From Bacteroidota bacterium (lineage in GTDB: Bacteria > Bacteroidota > Ignavibacteria > UBA10030 > UBA8401), in the NCBI GenBank assembly GCA_030824295.1, contig JAVBYA010000090.1, positions 1 to 5,476 on the forward strand: a stretch of 5,476 nt of DNA, given 5' to 3'. The position numbers and the translations under genes were made by a program. Positions 1-5,476 of the stretch are shown here, in pieces. Each line of letters starts with the position of its first letter. The stretch's first letter is position 1. The notes under the pieces were generated by a model. The model made no database searches. It was not told the DNA's origin and saw nothing but the letters and a program-made list of their open reading frames with translations.

Positions 1-77
1 TGCGCTTGAAGGACCGAACCGGCGGTCACCATAAGCCCAAGCAGCATCACGAAAGAAAACTGAAAAATTTTCTTCAT
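1..77 (-). CDS. N-terminal fragment of a secreted protein of unknown function (signal peptide only)
   Basis: Only the first 25 codons are in the window; the rest lies beyond the left edge. The start is ATG at 77-75, preceded by a strong Shine-Dalgarno AAGGAG (88-83 on the minus strand) with 5 nt spacing, which fixes the start. The peptide begins MKKIFQFSFVMLLGLMV and continues TAGSVLQA. This is a typical Sec signal peptide: two lysines, a hydrophobic core of about 15 residues, and a possible A-x-A-like cleavage region near residues 19-25. No lipobox cysteine is visible in these residues, so signal peptidase I processing is more likely than lipidation. The mature part is absent, so no function can be given. 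The 200-bp gap and a promoter-like sequence suggest transcription separate from dsbD upstream. Confidence 0.75.
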   Translation of the reverse strand, partial: MKKIFQFSFVMLLGLMVTAGSVLQA

Positions 78-127
78 GGGTACTCCTTTTTGTTGGATGA
101 GGATCATTGTTGATTAACTGCAGGGAA

Positions 128-157
128 TTTCTAGAGGTAAGCTATTGATAGAGTCAA
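128..157 (-). promoter_or_regulatory. Candidate promoter for the left-edge secreted-protein gene
   Basis: On the minus strand a TTGACT hexamer (157-152) matches the -35 consensus at 5 of 6 positions. It is followed after 18 nt by TAGAAA (133-128), 4 of 6 matches to TATAAT. Transcription would start near 121 and give a leader of about 44 nt ending in the AAGGAG ribosome site. An inverted repeat, TTGATA-N9-TATCAA (145-165), straddles the -35 hexamer and could be an operator. The call rests on pattern matching only. The region is AT-rich, which raises the chance of accidental matches. Confidence 0.35.
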
Positions 158-165
158 TATATCAA
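145..165. repeat. Inverted repeat TTGATA-N9-TATCAA over the left promoter
   Basis: The two 6-bp arms are perfect (145-150 and 160-165), separated by 9 nt, with about 15 bp between arm centres. The repeat covers the proposed -35 element of the left gene, a position where a bound repressor would block RNA polymerase. It may equally be chance in AT-rich DNA, because 6-bp arms are short. Confidence 0.25.
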
Positions 166-207
166 ATGTTCTCTGTAAATCAACCATGAAAACGGTCGAT
201 ACTGGAG

Positions 208-250
208 CAGCTACTCCCGTTTTAGTAACCGATGACTGGGAGTACCGCTG
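208..250 (-). terminator. Imperfect hairpin downstream of dsbD, possible transcription end
   Basis: The outer arms CAGC (208-211) and GCTG (247-250) pair. TACTCCC (212-218) pairs with GGGAGTA (238-244), with a two-base CC bulge at 245-246. AGT (224-226) can pair with ACT (235-237), closing an 8-nt loop and leaving a 5-nt bulge. The structure begins 28 nt after the dsbD stop codon. No run of U follows it on the minus strand, so it is not a classic intrinsic terminator. It could be an RNA 3' end stabiliser, a Rho-linked structure, or a chance fold. A shorter AT-rich inverted repeat (260-279) overlaps the dsbD stop codon. Confidence 0.3.
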
Positions 251-259
251 AAAGCGTGC

Positions 260-279
260 GAATTTTTGCGAAAAAATTC
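260..279. repeat. AT-rich perfect inverted repeat at the dsbD stop codon
   Basis: GAATTTTT (260-267) and AAAAATTC (272-279) are perfect 8-bp complements around a 4-nt loop. The right arm overlaps the dsbD stop codon (280-278 on the minus strand). As RNA the stem is almost all A-U and weak. It may contribute to 3' end structure together with the hairpin at 208-250. Confidence 0.35.
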
Positions 280-2071
280 ATTGAAGCGCAGCCAGCCGCC
301 GCAGGAATTCTTCGGCATCGACAAATCCGGTGATCCGATCCCGTTCTACCCCTTTGGCATCGATGATGAGTATCGTCGGTACGCCTTTGATCGCGAACCG
401 CTTCGTGAGTGCTTCCGTTGCCGGATCATCGGAGTTGGTGAGGTCCGCTTTGTACATCGTGAATGCGCCGGATGCTTCAACGACCGATGCATCGGCGAAT
501 GTGATCGCATCCAACTCCTTGCATGGGATGCACCAGTCCGCATAGAAATCAACGACCATCAGTTCATTCCCTTTCAAGGAGCGCTCGTACGCTTCTTCTG
601 TGAACGGCTTCCATTCCGGCTTCACGTGTTCGGACGGGATCAGTGCATAGACCGACAGAGCGGCGATGAACAGCATCAGCACGAACTTCACCGTGCGGAA
701 TCCTTTCACCGAATTCCCGGTCTTGTCCAGGAACATCAGGATGACAGCAGCGATGAGACCGAAGACCGGCAGAACGTACGGCCGCAGTTCCTTCGGAAGG
801 ACCGGATCGAGGAAGTAGAGCGCCATGCCGAGCATGATGAAACCGAAGAGATGTTTCACTCCTTCCATCCATTCCCCTGAACGCGGAAGATTCTTGATCT
901 TGCCGGAGAAGAGTGCGAGGACCAGATACGGCAGCCCGAGACCGATCGCCAATACGAAGAACATCAGGAATCCCTGGAACGGGTCCCCTTTGGCGGCTAC
1001 GAAGGTGACGAGACCGAGCACGAACGGACCGATGCACGGTGCGGCAACGATCCCCATGGTGAGTCCCATGAAGAAGGCGCCGAACGCTCCCCCTTTGGCG
1101 CCGCCGGCAGCGGCCATCCACGAACTGGGGAGGTTGAACTCATACACGCCGAACTGACTGAGCGCGAGCACCACGAACAGCGCTGCGATGCCGATGATGA
1201 CATAGATGTTCTGTAACAATGTACCGAAGAGTGCACCGCTGAGCGACGTGACGACACCGATGACGGAATACGTCAGTGCCATACCGAGCATGTACAGCAC
1301 GCCGAGCAGGAAGAGCCGGCTCGTCCTTCCCTCGCTCTGTCCGCCGAAGTATCCCACCGTGATCGGGATGAGCGGATAGACGCACGGTGTGAGATTGAGT
1401 GCAAGTCCGCCGAGGAAGATCAAGAGCAGCGAGAGAGCGAGACCGCTCCGTTCCAGCGTGGCCGCGAGCGAATCCTCCTGCGTTGCCGAAGCGGGTGCGC
1501 CGCTGTAGGTCTGCAGCGATTCCGGTGCGGCGGGAGCGGACTCCTGAACGGCAGGCGGCTCAGCTTGTTTTCCACTCTCAGCGCCGGCGGCAGCGGCCGT
1601 GACCGTCACTTCCGTTACTGCAGTGATCCGTTTCGGTGCAAGGCACGTTTGATCATCGCACGCCTGGTAGAGAAGTGTCACGGTGAGTTTCTGCGGACCG
1701 GGGGCGGCCTTTGCATCTGCGGTCAGGCGGAGCCGTACCTCGAACTTACCCTGGAAGACAGAGACCGGTTGATCGGAGAATCCGAACACGACGTCATGCG
1801 GAACCGGAAAATCAACGCGGGAGAGTGTGAGTCCGTCTGCCGATGCAGTGACCTTCGAAGCGATGAGCGTGGGATCGTTGGGCACATGGGAATTGATGTG
1901 CCACGGCGCAGCGATGTCCACCATCAACGATACGGACCGCGAACCGCCGGCGGGAATACTCACCGGGTCGCCGGAGATCGTGATCGTCACCGGATCAGCC
2001 GGCTGTGCGCTCAGGAACGGGAATGCGAGGAGAAGAAGCAGAAAGGAATGGAACGTACGATGCATCATCAT
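278..2071 (-). CDS. dsbD: Thiol:disulfide interchange protein DsbD
   Basis: This 597-residue membrane protein carries electrons from cytoplasmic thioredoxin across the inner membrane to extracytoplasmic thiol proteins. A Sec signal peptide (about 1-22) precedes an N-terminal DsbD-alpha/DsbC-like domain (about 25-155) with the redox pair C138-C143 in a CDDQTC motif (four residues between the cysteines; E. coli has five). An Ala/Pro/Glu-rich linker (about 156-200) leads to a membrane core of about eight helices (about 210-477). Its paired cysteines are C230 (LNLTPCVYPLIP) and C346 (VAAPCIGPF). The C-terminal thioredoxin-like domain (about 485-597) has W-C514-I-P-C517-K and the cis-proline P565 in KGVPT. 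All catalytic cysteines are present, so it looks functional. Three ATGs in tandem open the gene; a weak AGAG lies 7 nt before the first, so M1, M2 or M3 could be the start. It is transcribed divergently from ssb. A CcdA-plus-thioredoxin fusion is the same superfamily, but the N-terminal domain favours DsbD. Confidence 0.95.
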   Translation of the reverse strand: MMMHRTFHSFLLLLLAFPFLSAQPADPVTITISGDPVSIPAGGSRSVSLMVDIAAPWHINSHVPNDPTLIASKVTASADGLTLSRVDFPVPHDVVFGFSDQPVSVFQGKFEVRLRLTADAKAAPGPQKLTVTLLYQACDDQTCLAPKRITAVTEVTVTAAAAGAESGKQAEPPAVQESAPAAPESLQTYSGAPASATQEDSLAATLERSGLALSLLLIFLGGLALNLTPCVYPLIPITVGYFGGQSEGRTSRLFLLGVLYMLGMALTYSVIGVVTSLSGALFGTLLQNIYVIIGIAALFVVLALSQFGVYEFNLPSSWMAAAGGAKGGAFGAFFMGLTMGIVAAPCIGPFVLGLVTFVAAKGDPFQGFLMFFVLAIGLGLPYLVLALFSGKIKNLPRSGEWMEGVKHLFGFIMLGMALYFLDPVLPKELRPYVLPVFGLIAAVILMFLDKTGNSVKGFRTVKFVLMLFIAALSVYALIPSEHVKPEWKPFTEEAYERSLKGNELMVVDFYADWCIPCKELDAITFADASVVEASGAFTMYKADLTNSDDPATEALTKRFAIKGVPTILIIDAKGVERDRITGFVDAEEFLRRLAALQ

Positions 2072-2114
2072 ATGGTCACTCTATATCAAGGGAATGTTCT
2101 TGGAAAGGTGTTTT

Positions 2115-2120
2115 AATATA
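2115..2120 (-). promoter_or_regulatory. Candidate -10 element for dsbD
   Basis: On the minus strand TATATT (2120-2115) matches TATAAT at 5 of 6 positions. It would start transcription near 2108, a leader of about 37 nt before the dsbD ATG. I find no convincing -35 at 16-18 nt spacing. If the element is real, the promoter may need an activator, and the two palindromes centred at 2145 and 2167 would lie at about -37 and -59 relative to that start. This is inference from position only. Confidence 0.25.
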
Positions 2121-2125
2121 CCGCT

Positions 2126-2155
2126 TTGACAGATGGAACATCGGTCCGATAGAAA
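2126..2155 (+). promoter_or_regulatory. Candidate distal promoter towards ssb
   Basis: An exact TTGACA (2126-2131) is followed after 18 nt by TAGAAA (2150-2155), the same spacing and -10 sequence as the candidate promoter of the left-edge gene. It points towards ssb and would give a leader of about 155 nt. One palindrome sits in its spacer and a second just downstream of the expected start. The -10 match is only 4 of 6, and the proximal promoter at 2254 is much better. Confidence 0.25.
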
Positions 2156-2171
2156 TCGTTCTCCGGTCCGG
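2140..2171. promoter_or_regulatory. Paired palindromes, candidate operator between dsbD and ssb
   Basis: Two odd-length palindromes share the core CGGTCCG. The first is ATCGG-T-CCGAT (2140-2150, centre 2145). The second is CCGG-T-CCGG (2163-2171, centre 2167). Their centres are 22 bp apart, about two helical turns, so dimers bound at both sites would lie on the same face of the DNA. They sit in the divergent control region, where one regulator could act on dsbD, ssb or both. I cannot match the core to a known regulator family. Confidence 0.4.
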
Positions 2172-2253
2172 CACTCTATTAGATGCAATATAACGGAAAA
2201 TGATCCGCCGTAACAGACGCCTTTCCGGACAATAAAATAGAGAGGGTGTTTAC

Positions 2254-2282
2254 TTGACATTTTTTGCTGTTTGTCGTATGTT
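2254..2282 (+). promoter_or_regulatory. ssb promoter
   Basis: A perfect -35 TTGACA (2254-2259) is followed after the ideal 17 nt by TATGTT (2277-2282), 4 of 6 matches to TATAAT. Transcription should begin near 2289, leaving a leader of about 30 nt before the ssb start. The same stretch also reads as TTG-N20-TATGTTTT, close to the Bacteroidota primary-sigma pattern (TTG about 19 nt before TAnnTTTG, last base differing). Either reading gives the same promoter. Confidence 0.7.
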
Positions 2283-2307
2283 TTTTCCACAAATCACTGT
2301 CTACCTT

Positions 2308-2315
2308 AAGGAGGT
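2308..2315 (+). promoter_or_regulatory. Consensus ribosome binding site of ssb
   Basis: AAGGAGGT is a full complement to the anti-Shine-Dalgarno end of 16S rRNA. It lies 3 nt before the ATG at 2319, a tight spacing. It partly overlaps the palindrome CCTTAAGG (2304-2311). It fixes the ssb start and predicts efficient translation. Such a site is unusual in classical Bacteroidia. Confidence 0.85.
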
Positions 2316-2318
2316 CTT

Positions 2319-2744
2319 ATGTCTCGCAGCTTAAACAAGGTTCAATTGATCGGTAATTTGGGTAAAGACCCCGAATTGAAGTACACGCCGAGCGGCGTTG
2401 CAGTTGCAACGTTCTCCATCGCTACCAGCGAAAGCTGGAAGGACCAGGAGGGGAACCAACAGGAAAAAACGGAATGGCACAACATCGTCGCATGGCGGAA
2501 ACTCGCCGAGATCTGCGGCGAATATCTGAAAAAGGGAAAGAAAGTCTATCTCGAAGGAAAATTACAGACACGGAATTATGAGAAGGACGGCGTCAAACGG
2601 TATGTGACCGAGATCGTGGCTGACCAGCTGATCATGCTGGACGGCGGCGGCGGTGCAGGACGGGGAAGCAGCGGCAGCAGTTCCGCATCCGAGCCGGCCC
2701 CGGCACATTCGGATGTTCCGAAGGACGATGATCTTCCGTTCTGA
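2319..2744 (+). CDS. ssb: Single-stranded DNA-binding protein SSB
   Basis: This 141-residue protein coats single-stranded DNA in replication, recombination and repair, and recruits partner enzymes through its C-terminal tip. An OB-fold domain spans about residues 4-107. Family landmarks are LNKVQLIGNLGKDPE near the start, ATSESWKD, the TEWHNIVAWRKLAE segment and YLKKGKKVYLEGKLQTR. A flexible Gly/Ser/Pro-rich tail (about 109-131) ends in the acidic peptide DDDLPF, the conserved partner-binding tip. The length is shorter than E. coli SSB (about 178) because of a short linker; the protein is complete. The gene stands alone with its own promoter and terminator, not between rpsF and rpsR as in many bacteria. 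It could be the only SSB or a second copy; the window cannot tell. Confidence 0.97.
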   Translation: MSRSLNKVQLIGNLGKDPELKYTPSGVAVATFSIATSESWKDQEGNQQEKTEWHNIVAWRKLAEICGEYLKKGKKVYLEGKLQTRNYEKDGVKRYVTEIVADQLIMLDGGGGAGRGSSGSSSASEPAPAHSDVPKDDDLPF

Positions 2745-2762
2745 TCCATCCTACTCCTCTAT

Positions 2763-2768
2763 TATAAT
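2763..2768 (+). promoter_or_regulatory. Consensus -10 hexamer before the terminator, possible ggt promoter
   Basis: TATAAT lies directly before the terminator stem. If used, transcription of ggt would begin near 2775, inside the stem, so the new transcript would not carry the full hairpin. No good -35 is present: the best at 18-nt spacing is TTCTGA at 2739-2744, 3 of 6 matches. No extended -10 TG motif is seen. The gap between ssb and ggt is only 64 bp, which leaves little room for any other ggt promoter. Confidence 0.3.
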
Positions 2769-2797
2769 GCCCTGTCTCACGACAGGGCTTCTTATTT
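2769..2797 (+). terminator. Intrinsic terminator of ssb
   Basis: GCCCTGTC (2769-2776) and GACAGGGC (2781-2788) form a perfect 8-bp GC-rich stem with the 4-nt loop TCAC. It is followed by the T-rich tract TTCTTATTT (2789-2797). It starts 25 nt after the ssb stop codon and ends 12 nt before the ggt start. The tail is interrupted by C and A, so some read-through into ggt is possible. The upstream flank on the minus strand is not a good U-tract, so it is mainly one-directional. Confidence 0.88.
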
Positions 2798-2808
2798 AAG
2801 GCCGATCA

Positions 2809-4503
2809 ATGAAGAACATCATTCCGTTCCTGCTCCTTTCCCTCCTTCTTCTCCCCTCCGCTCACGATGCTGCATCCCGAAAGCCGGTCAAAGCCAAGAA
2901 CGGCATGGTCGTCTCAGCGGATCCGCTGGCAACGCAGGCCGGATTGGAGGTCCTAAAACAAGGGGGCAATGCGGTCGACGCGGCTGTTGCGGTCGGATTT
3001 GCGCTTGCCGTCACCTACCCCGCTGCCGGGAACATCGGCGGAGGCGGGTTCATGAATATCCGTATGGCGGACGGGCGATATGCTGCGATCGATTATCGCG
3101 AGAAAGCGCCGGGGGCTGCGTTCCGCGATATGTACCTGGACAGTACCGGGAATTTCCTGTCCGATAAAAGTACGGAAGGACACCTTGCTTCAGGAGTCCC
3201 CGGCGCGGTCGCGGGGATGCTGACCGGGTTGGAGAAATTCGGAACGATGGACAGGAAACGCGTGATCGCGCCGGCGTATCGCTTGGCGAACGACGGGTTT
3301 CCGCTGCTGCAGGACCTGGCGGACGACCTGAACTGGGGACGTGCAATGTTCAAAAAATTTGCAGGGAGCACGAAGTACTTCGTGAGCAGGGACAGTGCCT
3401 ATCGGGAAGGTGAAACGTGGAAGCAACGCGATCTGGCAAAGACGCTCAAGCGCATCATGGACAAAGGGAAGGATGGATTCTACAAAGGGACCACCGCCGA
3501 TCTGATCGTTGCAGAGATGAAACGCGGCGGCGGTATGATCTCGCATGCCGACCTTGCAGCGTACGAAGCCGTGGTGCGCGAACCATTGAAAGGGATGTAC
3601 CGCGGGTATGAGATCATTTCGCAGCCGCCGGTGAGTTCCGGCGGGACCGCATTGCTGCAGTTGCTGAACATCCTGGAAGGATATGATCTGCGGAGCTCCG
3701 GACACAATTCTGCCGCAACGCTCCACCGGTACATTGAAGCGATGCGGAGAGTGTATGCAGACCGTGCGGAACATCTCGGCGATCCGGCGTTCTATGACGT
3801 GCCGGTCGCCGGACTCATCTCGAAAGACTATGCTGAGGTCCGCCGCGCGACCATCGACACACTTCGTGCAAGCAAGAGCAGCGACATCTCGCACGGCACA
3901 CCGCCGACGATGGAAAAGGAAGAGACGACACATTATTCCGTTGTGGACAAATGGGGTAACTGCGTCAGCGTCACCACCACCATCAACGGAGGGTTCGGCA
4001 GTTTCGTGGCTGTGGACGGAGCCGGATTCCTGCTGAACAACGAGATGGACGATTTCTCCGCGAAGCCGGGAGTGCCGAACATGTTCGGCGCGCTCGGGAA
4101 CATCGCGAACGAGATCCAGCCGGGCAAACGGATGCTCTCCTCCATGACCCCGACCATCGTTACCAAGGACGGCAAGCCGTTCATGGTGATCGGCACACCG
4201 GGCGGGACGACCATCATCACCACTGTGATGCAGGTGATCTGCAATGTGATCGATTTCGAGATGAACATCCAGCAGGCGATCGATGCACCGAGGATCCACC
4301 ATCAATGGTCGCCGGACGTGACCTATTTTGAACGGCGCGGACTCTCGGCGGATACCGCGGAGAAACTGCGCGCTATGGGACATTCGCTCTCCGAACGCCG
4401 CGGCTCCAGCGGTCTCGCTGAAGGGATCATCATCGACACGGAACGGGGCGTGCTCTACGGTGCAACTGACCCGCGCGGATACGGTCTTGCGGCAGGATAC
4501 TAG
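2809..4503 (+). CDS. ggt: Gamma-glutamyltranspeptidase precursor
   Basis: This 564-residue Ntn-hydrolase cleaves the gamma-glutamyl bond of glutathione and related compounds, passing the group to water or an amino acid. The proenzyme cuts itself before T373 (TTHYSVVD), giving a large subunit (about 23-372) and a small subunit (373-564) whose N-terminal threonine is the nucleophile. Residues matching E. coli GGT at a constant offset of 18 are T391, N393, D415, S444-S445 and the oxyanion glycines G465-G466. E412 replaces E. coli Gln430, as in human GGT. R97 (YREKAP) should bind the gamma-glutamyl carboxylate, and PAAGNIGGGGF (about 71-81) is a family signature. The lid-loop segment (about 420-442) is present, as in E. 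coli. A hydrophobic signal peptide (about 1-22) has no lipobox, so the enzyme is probably periplasmic. The start has AAGG 7 nt upstream. A lipoprotein gene follows after 4 nt. All key residues are intact. Confidence 0.96.
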   Translation: MKNIIPFLLLSLLLLPSAHDAASRKPVKAKNGMVVSADPLATQAGLEVLKQGGNAVDAAVAVGFALAVTYPAAGNIGGGGFMNIRMADGRYAAIDYREKAPGAAFRDMYLDSTGNFLSDKSTEGHLASGVPGAVAGMLTGLEKFGTMDRKRVIAPAYRLANDGFPLLQDLADDLNWGRAMFKKFAGSTKYFVSRDSAYREGETWKQRDLAKTLKRIMDKGKDGFYKGTTADLIVAEMKRGGGMISHADLAAYEAVVREPLKGMYRGYEIISQPPVSSGGTALLQLLNILEGYDLRSSGHNSAATLHRYIEAMRRVYADRAEHLGDPAFYDVPVAGLISKDYAEVRRATIDTLRASKSSDISHGTPPTMEKEETTHYSVVDKWGNCVSVTTTINGGFGSFVAVDGAGFLLNNEMDDFSAKPGVPNMFGALGNIANEIQPGKRMLSSMTPTIVTKDGKPFMVIGTPGGTTIITTVMQVICNVIDFEMNIQQAIDAPRIHHQWSPDVTYFERRGLSADTAEKLRAMGHSLSERRGSSGLAEGIIIDTERGVLYGATDPRGYGLAAGY

Positions 4504-4507
4504 GGTC

Positions 4508-5476
4508 ATGAAGACACCGATCATCACATCCGCCATCCTTCTGCTGTTCTCCCTTTCCGGATGCGGATCGACCGACGAATTGGACCGGACGCCGCCGACC
4601 GTGGAAGTGGTGCAGCCGGAGAACACCGAGATCGGCGCTCCGATCCCGATCACCGTCGTTGCCAGCGATCAGTCGTACATCACTGCTGTTTCGCTCTATG
4701 TGGACGGGATCTTTCTGGAACGGAAAACGGATACTCCCTACACGTTCATCTGGTACAGCGATTTCTGGGGGGACGGAAAGAAACACCAGTTGAGTGCGAC
4801 CGCCGCCGATTCTGCCGGCAACATCGGTCTGTCGTCAACGGTCGGACTGGAAGTGCTGAAGACCACACGGCCGCAGGCGGAAGCGATCGCACCGCTCCCT
4901 AATGCCGTGGTCCGTGATCAGCGCGTAACATTCCGCTGGAAGCCGATCGAGAACGCCATCTCCTATTCCGTACAGATCTCCGATACCACCTCCATGGAAT
5001 TCCTGATCGTCGATACACAGACAAATGAACCATCGCTGACGGTCGACCTTCCGTCCGAACAAACCTACCGCTGGCGCATCATGCCGGTCACGGTCGGCAA
5101 TATCCCCGGAGGATGGAACAAAGAGCGCATCCTTCACCGCACCGCAAGTTTCACAGCAGTACTCGGCGGCGCATCGTATGATGCATTCAGGGATATCATT
5201 CCGACGCCGGACGGAGGACATCTGCTCGCCGGATCGACACACTCACGCGGAAAAGGAGGATCACTGGTGAAAGTGAACAGCACCGGTTCGGTACAGTGGT
5301 CCCGGTTCATTGCGGGTGCGGACCTGGCGTGGTTCTCTTCCGTTGCACCTTCTGCGAACGGCGGCTATGTGGCGGCCGGACAGAATGCGGCAAAAGAATT
5401 CCCGGCGGACCGCTGGTTCGTCGCAACGGACAGCACGGGTGAACCGGAATGGTCCAAGACCATCATGCAGGAGGGT
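4508..5476 (+). CDS. Lipoprotein with Ig-like, FN3-like and propeller-type repeats (3' end outside window)
   Basis: The frame stays open for 323 codons from ATG 4508 to the right edge, so the gene is partial. A lipoprotein signal peptide ends in LSGC (16-19), with C19 as the lipidated residue. An Ig-like region (about 29-117: TPPTVEVVQP, DSAGN) is followed by an FN3-like region (about 121-217: VTFRWKPIENAISYSVQISD, TYRWRI). Two repeats of about 48 residues then follow (about 223-267 and 272-318), each with a GG-[HY]-hydrophobic-AG strand and an STG-x-x-[QE]WS turn. Such repeats are common in FCB-group surface proteins and suggest an unfinished beta-propeller. No catalytic motif is visible, so binding or adhesion at the envelope is only an inference. 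The start lies 4 nt after the ggt stop, so co-transcription and translational coupling are likely; the ribosome site is weak (CAGGA or TAGGG at the end of ggt). Confidence 0.85.
   Translation, partial: MKTPIITSAILLLFSLSGCGSTDELDRTPPTVEVVQPENTEIGAPIPITVVASDQSYITAVSLYVDGIFLERKTDTPYTFIWYSDFWGDGKKHQLSATAADSAGNIGLSSTVGLEVLKTTRPQAEAIAPLPNAVVRDQRVTFRWKPIENAISYSVQISDTTSMEFLIVDTQTNEPSLTVDLPSEQTYRWRIMPVTVGNIPGGWNKERILHRTASFTAVLGGASYDAFRDIIPTPDGGHLLAGSTHSRGKGGSLVKVNSTGSVQWSRFIAGADLAWFSSVAPSANGGYVAAGQNAAKEFPADRWFVATDSTGEPEWSKTIMQEG

Noticed and set aside
138..143. TTN18TAGAAA-like matches and other AT-rich hexamers elsewhere in the intergenic gaps
   Set aside because: Single hexamers without a partner at proper spacing are expected by chance in AT-rich DNA, so only paired elements were kept.
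186..251. 21-residue plus-strand frame (MKTVDTGAATPVLVTDDWEYR) in the intergenic gap
   Set aside because: No Shine-Dalgarno upstream, and it overlaps the hairpin downstream of dsbD. There is no evidence of translation.
266..880. 204-codon open frame on the plus strand, antisense to the 3' part of dsbD
   Set aside because: It is fully opposite the conserved DsbD thioredoxin and membrane regions, with no domain in the translation. It is a shadow frame.
138..1430. Possibility that dsbD is a CcdA-type protein fused to thioredoxin and not DsbD
   Set aside because: The N-terminal periplasmic domain with C138/C143, the eight-helix core and the CIPC thioredoxin domain in one chain are the DsbD layout.
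1565..2116. 183-codon plus-strand frame opposite the dsbD N-terminus
   Set aside because: Low-complexity Arg/Cys-rich translation with no recognisable motif, overlapping the dsbD signal peptide and N-terminal domain in antisense.
2081..2290. 69-codon minus-strand frame across the dsbD-ssb gap
   Set aside because: It overlaps the ssb promoter and candidate operators, has no convincing ribosome site and no recognisable protein features.
3190..4653. 487-codon open frame on the minus strand, antisense to ggt and the start of the lipoprotein gene
   Set aside because: It lies opposite a clearly real GGT with intact catalytic residues. The translation is rich in His, Arg and Asp with no recognisable domain, crosses two real genes, and has the look of a codon-bias shadow.

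Overview
The window comes from a bacterium with a Gram-negative style envelope. It carries a full-length DsbD, a secreted E. coli-type gamma-glutamyltranspeptidase (GGT) and a lipobox-bearing surface or periplasmic lipoprotein. The DNA is moderately GC-rich in genes and AT-rich between them. The lipoprotein's 'DGGHLLAGS / STGSVQWS' repeats resemble proteins common in the Bacteroidota/Chlorobiota/Ignavibacteria group. The ssb promoter also fits the Bacteroidota -33/-7 pattern. Two genes, however, have strong Shine-Dalgarno sites (AAGGAGGT and AAGGAG), which classical Bacteroidia usually lack. A deep-branching FCB-group lineage is therefore a guess, not a result.

Layout from left to right. Bases 1-77 (minus) hold the first 25 codons of a secreted protein that runs off the left edge. 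Bases 78-277 are intergenic, with a probable promoter for that gene and hairpins downstream of dsbD. Bases 278-2071 (minus) are dsbD, a three-domain electron-transfer protein with all seven expected functional cysteines. Bases 2072-2318 form a divergent control region holding a strong ssb promoter and two palindromes 22 bp apart. Bases 2319-2744 (plus) are ssb, followed by a clear intrinsic terminator. Bases 2809-4503 (plus) are ggt. Bases 4508-5476 (plus) are a lipoprotein gene that starts 4 nt after ggt and runs off the right edge.

Working together: ssb is a housekeeping DNA-maintenance gene with its own promoter and terminator. ggt and the lipoprotein gene look like one transcription unit acting outside the cytoplasm. 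DsbD and GGT both touch extracytoplasmic thiol chemistry (reductant export and glutathione cleavage), but they are divergent and separated by ssb, so a functional link is only speculation.

I see no mobile element, CRISPR array, RNA gene or clear novel system. The features worth a second look are regulatory: the paired palindromes, the compact ssb-ggt junction, and the uncharacterised lipoprotein coupled to ggt.
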